A stretch of DNA of 64,000 nt from Muricoccus nepalensis. Its GTDB lineage: Bacteria > Pseudomonadota > Alphaproteobacteria > Acetobacterales > Acetobacteraceae. The notes under the pieces are model-generated. The model was not told where the DNA came from and did no database searches. It worked only from the letters and a program-made list of their open reading frames with translations. Of this stretch, positions 53,001 through 61,428 are shown piece after piece (the first letter of the stretch is position 1; the number at the start of each line of letters is the position of its first letter). The DNA lies in NCBI RefSeq assembly GCF_006438825.1, contig NZ_RCZP01000014.1, positions 54,994 through 118,993 on the forward strand. Direction: 5' to 3'. The position numbers and the translations under genes were made by a program.

Positions 53001-54523
53001 TCCGTGAGGTCCACGACGAAGCAGGCGGTCTCGCCCCGCGCGCGGTCGAGGATGACGAAGGAGAGCAGCACGGGCACCCGCGTGCCGTCGGGCCGGAGGT
53101 ACTCCTTCTCGTAGGGCCGGCACTGGCCGGCGGGGTCCGCCAGCGCCTCGGCGATCGCGCGCTCGTCCGCCGGCATGTCCTCCTTCCGCGTGATCTCGTC
53201 CCAGCGGATCCGCCCGCCCTCCAGCTCCCCGCGCGTGAGGCTGACCATCTGGAGGAAGGCGTCGTTCGCCGCGTGGACGCCACCGGCCAGGTCCGACCGG
53301 ATGATGCCGATGGGGCTCGCCTGAACGAGGGACCGGAACTCCGTCTCGCGCGCGGCGAGGGCGCTCTCGGCCTCGGCGAAGCCGCGCCGCAGCGTCTCCA
53401 GCTCCGCGATGCCGGCCTCCGGGATGGTCGCGGCCGAGCCCGTGGCGTCCCCGCGCGCGAGCGCGGCCGCGTAGCGGTTCAGCCGGCCCACCGGCACGAG
53501 GATGCCGCGCGCGGCCAGCAGCGCGAGCACGCCCGACAGCAGCAGGGCCGCCGTGCCGCCGACGGCGAGCGTGACGAGCGGCGCCTGCCAGGCCGCGTCG
53601 AAGGCCGCCGCGGGCTGCGCGACGGACACGGTCCAGCCCGGCGCCGCCGACAGCTTGTGGAAGGCGAGGACGCGAAGCGCGCCGTCGGCCGAGGGCGCCC
53701 GGTAGATGCCCTCGCCATGGCCCTCCATGGCCCGCACGCCCTCGGCGCCGAGGGGCTGGCCGACCGTCGCGTCGTGCTGGTCGTCTGAGCGGGCGACGAC
53801 GAGGTTCAGCGCGTCGGAGACGGTCGCGAAGGTGCCCGCGGGCAGGCGCTGCGCGATCAGCAGGTCGCGCAGCCGCTCGGACGGCAGCGCGCCGCCGACC
53901 GCCAGGACCACGCGCCCCGTCGCGTCCGTCACCGGCGCCGCGACCGAGACGAGCTTCATCCCGGAGATGGCGCCGATCATGAGGTTGCTGACGGCGGGCC
54001 GGGTGGTGGCGAAGACCTGCTCGACCATCTCCGGCGCGCCGGTGCTCGGCAGCGGGGCGCCGCGCGGCAGCCGGGTGTTGAGGATCATCCGCCCGCCGCG
54101 CTCGGCCACGAACATCGGCAGGTTCATGCGCTGCGCGATGTTGCGCGCGTGCCGGTCGAGCTCCGCGAAGTTGCCCGCCGCGGGGTCCGGCCCGAAGGCG
54201 GGGGAGGCCGCGAAGGAGACGAGCGCCGCCGCCTGCCCGGCGAGCTCGCGGTCGAGCGCGAGCGCGAGGGCGCGCGCCGTGTCGCTCAGCCGCCCCTCCG
54301 CCGCGGCGCGCTGCCCCTTGACCGCGTGCCAGCTCGCGAGCGCGCCCAGGCTGAGCGCCGGGACCAGGACGGCGAGAACGAGCAGGAACAGGAGCGAGGC
54401 GAGCCGCACCCGGGGGACGCGGGCCCGCCGGACGCCCGGCGACCGCGCCCCCGCGGCCGGGCCGTCGGCCCCGTCGGCGGCGCGCCGCACCCCGCCCGTC
54501 CGCAGCAACGGATTCGCGCTCAT
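50081..54523 (-). CDS. Large multi-PAS/GAF hybrid sensor histidine kinase
   Basis: A 1480-residue protein. A first membrane segment near 42-62, a dCache-like extracytoplasmic region to about 315, a second segment near 318-342, and a linker. Then PAS domains near 390-510 and 515-650, a GAF near 670-815 (LTERLFAMVAPHLGADI), two more PAS domains near 820-945 and 948-1068, HisKA with phospho-His near 1113 in GGIAHDFNNVLQAVQGG, an ATPase domain (NLVTNARDAL, DDGEGM, GKGTGLGLAMARAF), and a C-terminal receiver from about 1350 with Asp near 1400 in VTDLAMPGG. Phosphate would pass from His to its own receiver and then to an unknown partner. ATG at 54523. No regulator gene is adjacent. Confidence 0.95.
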   Translation of the reverse strand: MSANPLLRTGGVRRAADGADGPAAGARSPGVRRARVPRVRLASLLFLLVLAVLVPALSLGALASWHAVKGQRAAAEGRLSDTARALALALDRELAGQAAALVSFAASPAFGPDPAAGNFAELDRHARNIAQRMNLPMFVAERGGRMILNTRLPRGAPLPSTGAPEMVEQVFATTRPAVSNLMIGAISGMKLVSVAAPVTDATGRVVLAVGGALPSERLRDLLIAQRLPAGTFATVSDALNLVVARSDDQHDATVGQPLGAEGVRAMEGHGEGIYRAPSADGALRVLAFHKLSAAPGWTVSVAQPAAAFDAAWQAPLVTLAVGGTAALLLSGVLALLAARGILVPVGRLNRYAAALARGDATGSAATIPEAGIAELETLRRGFAEAESALAARETEFRSLVQASPIGIIRSDLAGGVHAANDAFLQMVSLTRGELEGGRIRWDEITRKEDMPADERAIAEALADPAGQCRPYEKEYLRPDGTRVPVLLSFVILDRARGETACFVVDLTEVRRGEAALGESEARLRLAQEAGGVGVWERDLATGERRWSPGTFKLWGVPPEEVAADGRQSFDTIMDRVHPEDRERLAAHAEAGSGIVGPLPGIEFRVGTGEEARWIASAGEGVAGPDGRPVLQRGVMRDVTARRRAAVALSRQAERQALLLEASSIILEPHPRTDAALTERLFAMVAPHLGADICFNYAVEEEDAGLRLVAAPGLPGRFLEASRRLPFGGSFCGEVAAQGGPVTADAQRIAADPLGNFIRPIGITAYAGSPLIGADGRLIGTLSFASTRREAFEPEDVELLHTLAHLVALAWQRRRAEAALAASEAFGRSILAGTSDCIVVLDAEARIAFMNEAGRCQKEIDDLSTILGEPVDVLWPAESQAAVAAAIAEARAGRAGRYTAFGPTAKGAPKWWDVTVTPLPGTGEAAPRLLSVARDVTETRRAEIALRESETRFRAAVEAVSGIVWTNNAVGQMEGEQPAWAALTGQTRAEYEGYGWSRAVHPEDAQPTIDAWEAALAARSLFVFEHRVRCRDGAWRRFAVRAVPAFDPSGEIREWVGVHTDVTDQRAAEAVLARSRDELEALVQERTAALADSERRLAQAARMEALGRLAGGIAHDFNNVLQAVQGGVTLASRRLGHDPEAARSFLSLAADAAERGASVTGRLLAFSRHKELAAAPVDPLVLLSDMATMLRPTLGPSVTLRTVAPAAVPCAMADAGQLEAALVNLVTNARDALAGGQGTVVLAAESAAGGRAGLPPGGYVRLSVTDDGEGMTADVLARVTEPFFTTKPKGKGTGLGLAMARAFAEQSGGALTIESVRGRGTTVALLLPAAAERAAGAPAPAGTAVGRRRGALLRVLVVDDEADVRATLAASFADEGHLVAEAEDAAAALAHLDAGGAVDAIVTDLAMPGGLDGLALVHAARARLPGLPAVLVTGHTGDADPADVRRATEEGPFTLLRKPTSPAAIEAAMLALLGQAAHPGA

Positions 54524-54932
54524 CGCCAGCCGTCGGGGCGCACCACGCCCGCGCCGGAACAGGTCTGCAACCCACGGTGGAAGGCACCGGCCCTGGCGAA
54601 CGAGGCTGACACGTCTCCGTCCTCACTTGGGCTGACAACGGACGAGCGCTCGGCACCGAGGCGCGCTTCTTCAGCAACCAGGCCGCTGAAATACTGAGGC
54701 CTCCGCGCGATGTATAGCGTTTTCGTGATCGAAATTCTCCCCCGGGCGGCGCGCGCGCCCGGCGCCGCGCGCGGCCACGGACCGAGGGGAGGTTGGAACC
54801 CGGCGCGCGCCGGGATTACAACGCGGGCGGCATGAGAATCACGGGCCGGAACACCGACGAGACGCCGCAACCCTCGCCCCGCCGGCGGGAGGGCACGGCG
54901 GCGCTCCGGCCTGGCAAGCCGTCACCGATGAA
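54524..54932. other. 409-base divergent intergenic region
   Basis: Lies between the hybrid kinase (minus) and the ABC permease (plus). An AT-richer patch spans about 54688-54738 and contains GTATAGCG and the palindrome TTTCGTGATCGAAA (54721-54734), a possible operator or promoter zone. A 16-base palindrome CCCGGCGCGCGCCGGG lies at 54799-54814. A 38-codon frame from ATG 54832 to 54948 overlaps the permease start, but has no good ribosome site. No RNA gene or riboswitch recognised. Confidence 0.5.
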
Positions 54933-55754
54933 GTGGAGCGCCCGCTGATCCTGCCCTCGCCCGGCCGCTTGGCCTTCCGCGCCCTCGTCCTCGCCGCCTT
55001 CGCGCTGATGCTGGCGCCGGTGCTGACGGTCATGGTCATCAGCCTCTTCCGCCAGGAGATCGTCTCCTTCCCGCCCTCCGGCCTCACCCTGGCCTGGTAC
55101 GTGAACGCCTGGGAGCGGCAGGAATTCGCGCGCGGCTTCGGCACGAGCCTGCAGGTCGCCCTGCTCGCCGCGGCAGTCGGCGTGCCGCTCGGCACGGCCG
55201 CCGCCTTCGCCCTCGTGCGCGGGCGGCCGCGCGGCGGGTCGGCGCTGTCCACGCTGCTGCTCGGGCCACTCGCCGTGCCGGGCGTGGTCGCGGGAACCGC
55301 GCTCTACATGTTCTACCTCCGCGCGGAGTTCTGGCTCGACCGGGACATCACCTCCACCCTCGAGGGGCTGGTCGCCGCGCATGTCCTGCTCACCATCCCC
55401 TGGACCGTGCGCCTTGTGACGGCCAGCCTGCAGGGCATGGACCGCGCGGCGGAGGAGGCCGCGGCCAATCTCGGGGCGCGCCCGCTCACGGTGTTCCGCC
55501 GCGTCACGCTGCCGGCGATGCGGCCCGGCATCATCGCCGCCTGCCTCTTCTCCTTCATCCAGAGCTTCGAGAATCTCGAGCTGAGCCTCTTGCTGGTCGG
55601 GCCGGGCCGGACGACCCTCCCGGTGGCGATGCTCAACTACCTCGAGTTCCGGGTGGACCCAACGCTGGCGGCGGTCGCCACCGTGCAGATCCTGCTCGTC
55701 GGCGTGCTCATGCTCGTCACCGACCGCTTCGTCTCGATCGCGAGGACGGTATGA
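54933..55754 (+). CDS. Spermidine/putrescine-type ABC transporter permease (PotC-like)
   Basis: A 273-residue permease with six membrane segments, the first about 15-38. The EAA loop is ASLQGMDRAAEEAAANLGARPLTVFRRVTLP read in parts (MDRAAEEAAANLGA; FRRVTLPAMRPGI). The fold and length match the second permease of PotABCD-type importers. GTG at 54933 is the first start codon in the frame but lacks a clear ribosome site; TTG at 54969 is an alternative. First gene of a six-gene run on the plus strand. Confidence 0.9.
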   Translation: MERPLILPSPGRLAFRALVLAAFALMLAPVLTVMVISLFRQEIVSFPPSGLTLAWYVNAWERQEFARGFGTSLQVALLAAAVGVPLGTAAAFALVRGRPRGGSALSTLLLGPLAVPGVVAGTALYMFYLRAEFWLDRDITSTLEGLVAAHVLLTIPWTVRLVTASLQGMDRAAEEAAANLGARPLTVFRRVTLPAMRPGIIAACLFSFIQSFENLELSLLLVGPGRTTLPVAMLNYLEFRVDPTLAAVATVQILLVGVLMLVTDRFVSIARTV

Positions 55755-55785
55755 GGGCGGCGCGGGCGAGGGGAGGGGCGGGCTG

Positions 55786-56856
55786 ATGGGCGAGCTCGTG
55801 CTGGACGCGCTCGGCAAGCGCTTCGGGGCCTCCGTCGCGGTCGAGCGCGTCGACCTCGAGGTGCCGCAGGGCCAGATGGTGGCGCTGCTCGGCCCCTCCG
55901 GCTGCGGCAAGACCACCACGCTGCGCATGGTCGCGGGCTTCGTGCCGCCGAGCGCGGGTCGGGTGCTGATCGCGGGCAAGGACGTCACGCGGGCGCCGCC
56001 CCACGCGCGCGACACCGGGATGGTGTTCCAGTCCTACGCGCTGTTCCCGCACATGAGCGTCGCCGAGAACGTGGCCTTCGGCCTCGAGATGCGCCGCGTC
56101 GGCCGCGCGGACCGCGACGCCCGCACGCGCGAGGCGCTGCGCCTCGTGCGGCTGGAGGGGCTCGAGGACCGCCTGCCGCGCCAGCTCTCCGGCGGCCAGC
56201 AGCAGCGCGTGGCCCTCGCCCGCGCGCTGGTCGTGAACCCCGCCGTCTTCCTCCTCGACGAGCCCCTCAGCAACCTCGACGCGAAGCTGCGGGGCGAGGT
56301 GCGGATGGAAATCCGCGCCCTGCAGCAGCGCCTCGGCCTGACCACCCTCATCGTCACGCACGACCAGGAGGAGGCGCTGACCATGGCCGACCGGCTGGTC
56401 GTGATGGAGCGCGGCCGCGTGCGCCAGGTCGGCACCGCGGAGGACCTCTACGAGCGCCCCGCCGACCCCTTCGTCGCGGGCTTCGTCGGCCGCTGCAACC
56501 TGCTGGAGGGCGCGCTGGAGGCCCCCGGCCGCTTCCGCGCGGCGGGCGGCGAGGTGCTGCCCTGCGCGGCCGGGCCGGCGCCCGGCGGGCGCAGCGTCCT
56601 CGCGCTGCGGCCCGAGCACATCCGCATCGCACCGAGCACCGACGGCCCGGCGAGGCTCCGGGCCGCCACCTATCTCGGCGCCCAGACCGAGTACCACGCC
56701 GAGCTCGGCGGCACGCCGCTGGTGGTGGTGCGCCCGACCCCTGGCGCGGAGGACCCGCTGCGGCGCATCCTCCCCGGCGACGCCGTCTCGCTTTCATGGG
56801 ACCCTTCCGCCGCCCGGCTCCTGCCGGCGGCGCCGCACGACGAGAGAGGAGCCTGA
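55786..56856 (+). CDS. Spermidine/putrescine-type ABC transporter ATPase (PotA-like)
   Basis: A 356-residue ATPase. Walker A GPSGCGKTT, Q-loop VFQSYALFPHMSV, signature LSGGQQQR, Walker B VFLLDEPLSNLDAKLR, switch VTHDQEEALTMADR. The C-terminal third is a TOBE regulatory domain (LRPEHIRIAPS, ATYLGAQTEYHAELGG). The ATG at 55786 follows GGGGAGGGG. Energises the importer formed by the two permeases at 54933 and 57899. Confidence 0.95.
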   Translation: MGELVLDALGKRFGASVAVERVDLEVPQGQMVALLGPSGCGKTTTLRMVAGFVPPSAGRVLIAGKDVTRAPPHARDTGMVFQSYALFPHMSVAENVAFGLEMRRVGRADRDARTREALRLVRLEGLEDRLPRQLSGGQQQRVALARALVVNPAVFLLDEPLSNLDAKLRGEVRMEIRALQQRLGLTTLIVTHDQEEALTMADRLVVMERGRVRQVGTAEDLYERPADPFVAGFVGRCNLLEGALEAPGRFRAAGGEVLPCAAGPAPGGRSVLALRPEHIRIAPSTDGPARLRAATYLGAQTEYHAELGGTPLVVVRPTPGAEDPLRRILPGDAVSLSWDPSAARLLPAAPHDERGA

Positions 56857-56859
56857 GAG

Positions 56860-57894
56860 ATGTCCATCACCCGCCGCTCGGCCATGGCCGCCGCCGCCAT
56901 CGCCGCCGCCTCCGCCGGCCTGCCGCGACCCGTGCGCGCGCAGGCGAAGCAGGTGGTCGTCGGCACCTGGGGCGGCGATTACGGCGAGCTCCTGCGCCAG
57001 AACATCGACGCGCCGCTGATGGGCCCCCAGGGCATCGAGGTGCTGCAGGACGTGGCCAACGCCGATCCCCGCAAGACGAAGATGCTGGCCGAGCGCCAGG
57101 CGCGGCGCGGCACCTTCGACGTCTCCTGCCTGTCGGACACGGACATGCAGATGATGGCGCAGCAGAACACGCTCGAGACGATCGACTTCGGCCGCCTCTC
57201 GCGCGCGGGCAGCATCGTGCCCGCGCTGCGCAAGCCCTACGCGGTGCCACACATCTACTCGGCGCTCGTCCTGCTCTACAACCCGGACAAGGTGACGACG
57301 CCGCCCACCTCCTTCGCGGACATGTGGGACCCGAAGTACCGCGGCCGCGTCGGCTTCTCGGACATCCTCTACTCCACCAACACCTTCGCGGCCGCCATGG
57401 CCGGCGGCGGCAGCTTCAGCGACTACGGGCCGGCCAAGGCCAAGCTGATGGAGCTCCGCTCACTCGACGCCAAGATCTTCCCCTCCAACGAGGCCCTGGC
57501 CGCCGCCCTGAAGGGCGAGGAGGTCTGGATGACGCCCATGTGGCTCGCCCGCGGCTACATGTGGCAGAAGGCCGGCATCCCGCTGCGCCACGTCGTGCCG
57601 AAGGAGGGCGCCTACGCCATCCTCTTCGAGGCCGCCGTGCCGCGGAACAGCCGCAACAAGGACAACGCCTACGCCTATCTCGACGCGATGCTGAAGCCCG
57701 AGGCACAGACCGCCTTCGCGGACCGCATGGGCTACCTGCCCACCGTCACCGACGCGACCCTGCCGCCCGAGATCGCCCGCGCCATCAGCCTCAGCGAGGC
57801 CGACCAGGCCCGGCTGCGCGCGCCGGACTACGACTATCTCCTCCGCGCCCATTCGGAGGTGCTCGACTTCTGGAACAAGCAGTTCAAGGGCTGA
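56860..57894 (+). CDS. Spermidine/putrescine-type periplasmic binding protein (PotD-like)
   Basis: A 344-residue extracellular solute-binding protein. A Tat-like signal (SITRRSAMAAAAIAAASAG, ending in VRAQ) precedes QVVVGTWGGDYGELL, the family opening. Other blocks: YSALVLLYNPDKVTTPPTSFADMWDPKYRGRV in parts, and the C-terminal region AYAYLDAMLKPEAQ. The polyamine-binding acidic pocket of true PotD is not evident, so the ligand may be another small amine or amide. ATG at 56860, three bases after the ATPase stop. Confidence 0.92.
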   Translation: MSITRRSAMAAAAIAAASAGLPRPVRAQAKQVVVGTWGGDYGELLRQNIDAPLMGPQGIEVLQDVANADPRKTKMLAERQARRGTFDVSCLSDTDMQMMAQQNTLETIDFGRLSRAGSIVPALRKPYAVPHIYSALVLLYNPDKVTTPPTSFADMWDPKYRGRVGFSDILYSTNTFAAAMAGGGSFSDYGPAKAKLMELRSLDAKIFPSNEALAAALKGEEVWMTPMWLARGYMWQKAGIPLRHVVPKEGAYAILFEAAVPRNSRNKDNAYAYLDAMLKPEAQTAFADRMGYLPTVTDATLPPEIARAISLSEADQARLRAPDYDYLLRAHSEVLDFWNKQFKG

Positions 57895-57898
57895 TCCC

Positions 57899-58747
57899 TT
57901 GGCCGCGCTCGTCCTTCCCGCGGGGTTGCTGGTCACGCTGCTGCTCGTCGCGCCGATGCTGCTGCTGTTCCGGATCTCGCTGAACGAGTACAGCCCGACC
58001 GAGATGATGGTCGAGGCGACGACCGCGGCGAACTACCTCCGGGCGGTGGCGGATCCCTACTACCGCTCCGTCCTCGGGACCACGCTGGCCGTGGCGACGG
58101 GCAGCACGCTGCTCGCCCTCGTCCTCGGCTTCCCCGCCGCCTACTGGCTCGCGCGCATGCAGGGGCGGTGGAAGAGCCTCGCCACCATCCTCGTGCTCTT
58201 CCCACTCCTCGTCGGCAATGTCGTCCGCGCGGCGGGGTGGCTCGCGCTGCTGGGCAACGGGGGCGCGATCAACGCGGCGCTGCTCGGCCTCGGCCTGGTC
58301 GCGGCCCCGCTGCCGCTGCTTTACAACACCGGCGCCGTGGTCGCGGGCATCGTCGCGGTCGTGCTGCCCTACATGGTGCTGACGCTCTCCGCCATCATCG
58401 AGAGCATCCCGCGCCAGACCGAGGAGGCGGCGTCCAACCTCGGCGCGCGGCCGATGACGGTCTTCCGCCGCGTGGTCCTGCCGCTGGCGCTTCCGGGCGT
58501 CGCCGCCGGCTCGGTCCTCGTCTTCGTGCTCTGCATGAACACCTACGCGAGCGCGGTGCTGCTCGGCGGGCCGCGCTTCAAGATGATGGCGCCCGCCGTC
58601 TACGACCAGTTCGTCCGCGGCAACAACTGGCCCTTCGGCGCGGCGCTGGCCTTCATCCTGCTCGGCATCACGCTCGTGCTGACGGTCGCGGGCAGCGCCG
58701 TGCTCGGCCGGCGGTACCGCCGCCGGGAGACAGAGGAGAGAGCATGA
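57899..58747 (+). CDS. Spermidine/putrescine-type ABC transporter permease (PotB-like)
   Basis: A 282-residue permease with six membrane segments and the EAA loop IPRQTEEAASNLGARPMTVFRR in parts. The N-terminal segment begins at residue 3 (ALVLPAGLLVTLLLVAPMLL in parts). TTG at 57899 is taken as start, ten bases after AAGGG; there is no ATG or GTG in a better place. Its stop overlaps the amidohydrolase start (ATGA), tying transport to hydrolysis. Confidence 0.91.
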   Translation: MAALVLPAGLLVTLLLVAPMLLLFRISLNEYSPTEMMVEATTAANYLRAVADPYYRSVLGTTLAVATGSTLLALVLGFPAAYWLARMQGRWKSLATILVLFPLLVGNVVRAAGWLALLGNGGAINAALLGLGLVAAPLPLLYNTGAVVAGIVAVVLPYMVLTLSAIIESIPRQTEEAASNLGARPMTVFRRVVLPLALPGVAAGSVLVFVLCMNTYASAVLLGGPRFKMMAPAVYDQFVRGNNWPFGAALAFILLGITLVLTVAGSAVLGRRYRRRETEERA

Positions 58748-60348
58748 GCGGCAGCAACGACACGGCGCCCGCGCTTCCCGCGGGCACCGAGATCACCGCG
58801 AAGAACACGCGCCTCGGCATGCCCCCGGTTCCCGCCGCGACCGGGCGGGACCGCGGCGCCGGGCCCTACCGCCGCCTCGTCCTGCGGGGCGCCACCATCA
58901 TCGACGGCACCGGCGCGCCGCCCTGGGGCCCGGCCGACATCGTGGTCGAGGGGGACCGCATCGCGGCCATCGTGCCCGTCGGCACCCCGCACCGGCCGAT
59001 CAGCCCCGCGCGCCGGCCGCCGCCGGGCGAGTACGAGATCGACTGCCACGGCAAGTTCGTGACGCCTGGGCTGATCGACTGCCACACGCATATCGGCGTG
59101 CCCTACCACGCGCTGCACGGCAAGGTCGCGCCCGCCGACTACGTCTACAAGCTCTGGCTCGCGCACGGCGTCACCACCGTGCGGGAGATGGGCTGCTTCA
59201 GCGGGCTCGACTGGGTCTCCGAGCAGCGCGAGGCCTCGGGCGCGAACCGCATCGCCGCGCCGCGCATTCGGGCCCATCCCTACTTCCCCGCCGTCAACGA
59301 CATGCTGAAAACCATCCACACGCCCGAGGAGGCGCGCGACTGGCTGCGGCGGGCGAAGGAGAACGGCGCGGACGGCGTGAAGTTCTTCGGCGCTCCGCCG
59401 GCGATCATGCGCGCGGCGCTCGAGGAATGCGGGCGGCTCGGCCTGCGCAGCGGCTGCCACCACGCGCAGCAGGCGGTCACGCGCATGAACGCCCTGACCA
59501 CGGCCGGCTGGGGCCTGACGAGCGCCGAGCACTACTACGGCCTGCCGGAAGCCCTCTACGACGAGCGCGTGGTCCAGACCTACCCGCCCGGCTACAACTA
59601 CAACGACGAATACTTCCGCTTCTCCGCGGCGGGGCAGACCTTCCTCCAGGCCGCGGAGCCCGGCAGCGCGAAGTGGAACGAGGTGCTGGAGCGCTTCCTC
59701 GCGCTCGACTTCACCTTCGTACCCACCTTCACGATCTACGACGCCAACCGCGACCTCATGCGCTTCCGCCGCGCCGACTGGCACGACGAGTACACCTGGC
59801 CCAGCATGTGGCGCTACTTCCAGCCGGCGCGCGGCGGCCACGGCGCCTACTGGTACCGCTGGTCCACCGGCAACGAGGTGGAGTGGAAGGCGCATTACCG
59901 CCTCTGGATGACCTTCCTCAACGCCTACAAGAACCGCGGCGGCCGCGTCTGCACCGGCAGCGATTCCGGCTTCATCTTCCAGATCTTCGGCTTCGGCTAC
60001 GTCCGCGAGCTGGAACTCCTGCAGGAGGCCGGCTTCAACGGGCTCGAGGTGCTGCGCTCGGCCACCATCCAGGGCGCGGAGCTGCTCGGCCTCGACGGCG
60101 AGACGGGCAGCGTCGAGGTGGGCAAGCTGGCCGACCTGCTTGTGCTGGACGAGAACCCGCTCGAGGATTTCAAGCTTCTCTACGGCACCGGGGCGCTGCG
60201 CCTGAACGAGGAGACGAACCGGCCGGAATGGCGCCGCGCGCTGCGCCACACCATCCGCGCCGGCCTCGTCTTCGACGTGGAGGAGCTGCTGGCCGACATC
60301 CGCGCCATGGTCGCCGCGCAGAAGGAGGCGGAGGCGACCGGCGCATGA
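58744..60348 (+). CDS. Amidohydrolase family metalloenzyme
   Basis: A 534-residue amidohydrolase. The strand-1 motif HTH (about 114-116 in GLIDCHTHIGVP), a later His pair in SGCHHAQQ, another His in TSAEHYYG, and the catalytic Asp in CTGSDSGF near 406 give a metal site of the TIM-barrel type. The N-terminal beta-sandwich block LVLRGATIIDGTGAPPWGP in parts and the C-terminal GSVEVGKLADLLVLDENPLEDF in parts are standard. Cytoplasmic; likely cleaves an amide, cyclic amide or carbamate in the compound brought in by the importer. Overlaps both neighbours by four bases. Confidence 0.92.
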   Translation: MSGSNDTAPALPAGTEITAKNTRLGMPPVPAATGRDRGAGPYRRLVLRGATIIDGTGAPPWGPADIVVEGDRIAAIVPVGTPHRPISPARRPPPGEYEIDCHGKFVTPGLIDCHTHIGVPYHALHGKVAPADYVYKLWLAHGVTTVREMGCFSGLDWVSEQREASGANRIAAPRIRAHPYFPAVNDMLKTIHTPEEARDWLRRAKENGADGVKFFGAPPAIMRAALEECGRLGLRSGCHHAQQAVTRMNALTTAGWGLTSAEHYYGLPEALYDERVVQTYPPGYNYNDEYFRFSAAGQTFLQAAEPGSAKWNEVLERFLALDFTFVPTFTIYDANRDLMRFRRADWHDEYTWPSMWRYFQPARGGHGAYWYRWSTGNEVEWKAHYRLWMTFLNAYKNRGGRVCTGSDSGFIFQIFGFGYVRELELLQEAGFNGLEVLRSATIQGAELLGLDGETGSVEVGKLADLLVLDENPLEDFKLLYGTGALRLNEETNRPEWRRALRHTIRAGLVFDVEELLADIRAMVAAQKEAEATGA

Positions 60349-61349
60349 CGGCCCCGACGGAGTTCATCCTTCTCGCGGGCTTCCTCGGCAGCGGCAAGAC
60401 CTCCCTCCTCCGCGACTGGCTCCTCCTCCCGGAGGCGGCCGACACGGCCGTCATCGTTAACGAGGCCGGCGAGATCGACGTGGACGGGGTGATCGTCGCG
60501 GAGGGCGGCAACCTCCCGATGGCGATGCTCAGCAACGGCTGCGTCTGCTGCTCGCTGACGAGCGACCTCGTCTTCACCGTCCGCGCCCTCGTGGAGCAGC
60601 GGGCGCGGAGCGCGGCGACGCCGTTCCGGCGGATCGTCCTCGAGTGCTCCGGCCTCTCCCGGCCGGGGCCGATCCTGCGCTCGCTGCTGCCGCTCTCCCC
60701 GCTCGGCCTCTCGGTCCGCGTGGTGACCACCTGCGACGCGTCCCAGGCCGTGCAGCAGGCCCGGCACTTCGACGAGGTCGCGGCGCAGCTCGCCGCCGCC
60801 AGCACGATCGTCGTGACGAAGCCCGACCTCCACGACCCTGCGCCGGCCGAGGCGCTCGCCGCCGCGATCAACCCGCTCGCCCTTCGCGTCGTTGAGAGCG
60901 ACCGGGCAGCGCGCGCGCGGGCGGCCTTCTCCCCGCCGGCCGCCCTGGTGTCCGCGCCCGAGCCGCCCGGCACGGCCCACCCGCGCGTCGCCGTCCTGCG
61001 CGCGACCTTCCACGAGGGCGCGTCCTGGGAGGACCGGCTGGACTGGCTCGAGGACCTCGCCGCCTTCTGCGGGGACCGCCTCCTGCGCGTGAAGGGCTTC
61101 CTCCGCCGGCCCGGCTCGCCCGTGCCGCTGCTGGTGCAGGCGGTGGGCACGCTCTTCTCGGCGCCGACACCCGTGGCCACGGAGGGAGTGACGGAAGGCC
61201 TGGTCCTTATCCTACGCGACATCACCTTGCCCGAGCTGCGCGCGGGCATGGCGTCGTCGCCGGTCCGGCTCTCAACGCTCCGGCCGGGACCGGCGCTCGC
61301 TTGCGGCCCGGTGGAGGCCGGTTGCGCCGCGCCGTTCCCGGCCCTCTAA
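60345..61349 (+). CDS. CobW/COG0523-family GTPase (metallochaperone type)
   Basis: A 334-residue G3E GTPase. Walker A GFLGSGKTS at 12-20, the metal motif CxCC as GCVCC near 65-69, the ExxG block ECSGLSRPG, and the base-recognition motif TKPD. A C-terminal CobW domain follows, beginning near 220 (VAVLRATFHEG). COG0523 proteins load metals (zinc, cobalt) into client enzymes. Its start overlaps the amidohydrolase stop (ATGA), so that metalloenzyme is the obvious client. Ends the run; a perfect hairpin follows four bases after the stop. Confidence 0.93.
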   Translation: MTAPTEFILLAGFLGSGKTSLLRDWLLLPEAADTAVIVNEAGEIDVDGVIVAEGGNLPMAMLSNGCVCCSLTSDLVFTVRALVEQRARSAATPFRRIVLECSGLSRPGPILRSLLPLSPLGLSVRVVTTCDASQAVQQARHFDEVAAQLAAASTIVVTKPDLHDPAPAEALAAAINPLALRVVESDRAARARAAFSPPAALVSAPEPPGTAHPRVAVLRATFHEGASWEDRLDWLEDLAAFCGDRLLRVKGFLRRPGSPVPLLVQAVGTLFSAPTPVATEGVTEGLVLILRDITLPELRAGMASSPVRLSTLRPGPALACGPVEAGCAAPFPAL

Positions 61350-61352
61350 CGC

Positions 61353-61385
61353 GAAGGGCGGCCCTGACGCGCAGGGCCGCCCTTC
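61353..61385. terminator. Terminator hairpin between cobW-type gene and actP
   Basis: Perfect 13-base arms GAAGGGCGGCCCT and AGGGCCGCCCTTC around GACGCGC, four bases after the GTPase stop and 44 bases from the actP stop. Positioned to end both convergent transcripts. Confidence 0.75.
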
Positions 61386-61428
61386 ATCACGAGGCGATGC
61401 CTCGTCCTCTGCCGGTTCGTCCCCGCCC

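Noticed and set aside
49766..53788. A 1340-codon plus-strand open frame opposite the hybrid kinase
   Set aside because: It is the antisense shadow of the kinase gene. Its translation is Arg/Gly/Ala-rich without domains, as expected in very GC-rich DNA where stops are rare.
54795..54816. A second EcfG site starting at GGAAC 54795
   Set aside because: No GTT follows at 16 or 17 bases; the stretch is instead a GC palindrome.
54832..54948. A 38-codon frame overlapping the permease start, possible leader peptide
   Set aside because: There is no ribosome site at usable spacing, and its Pro/Arg-rich composition looks non-coding. Kept only as a note in the intergenic entry.
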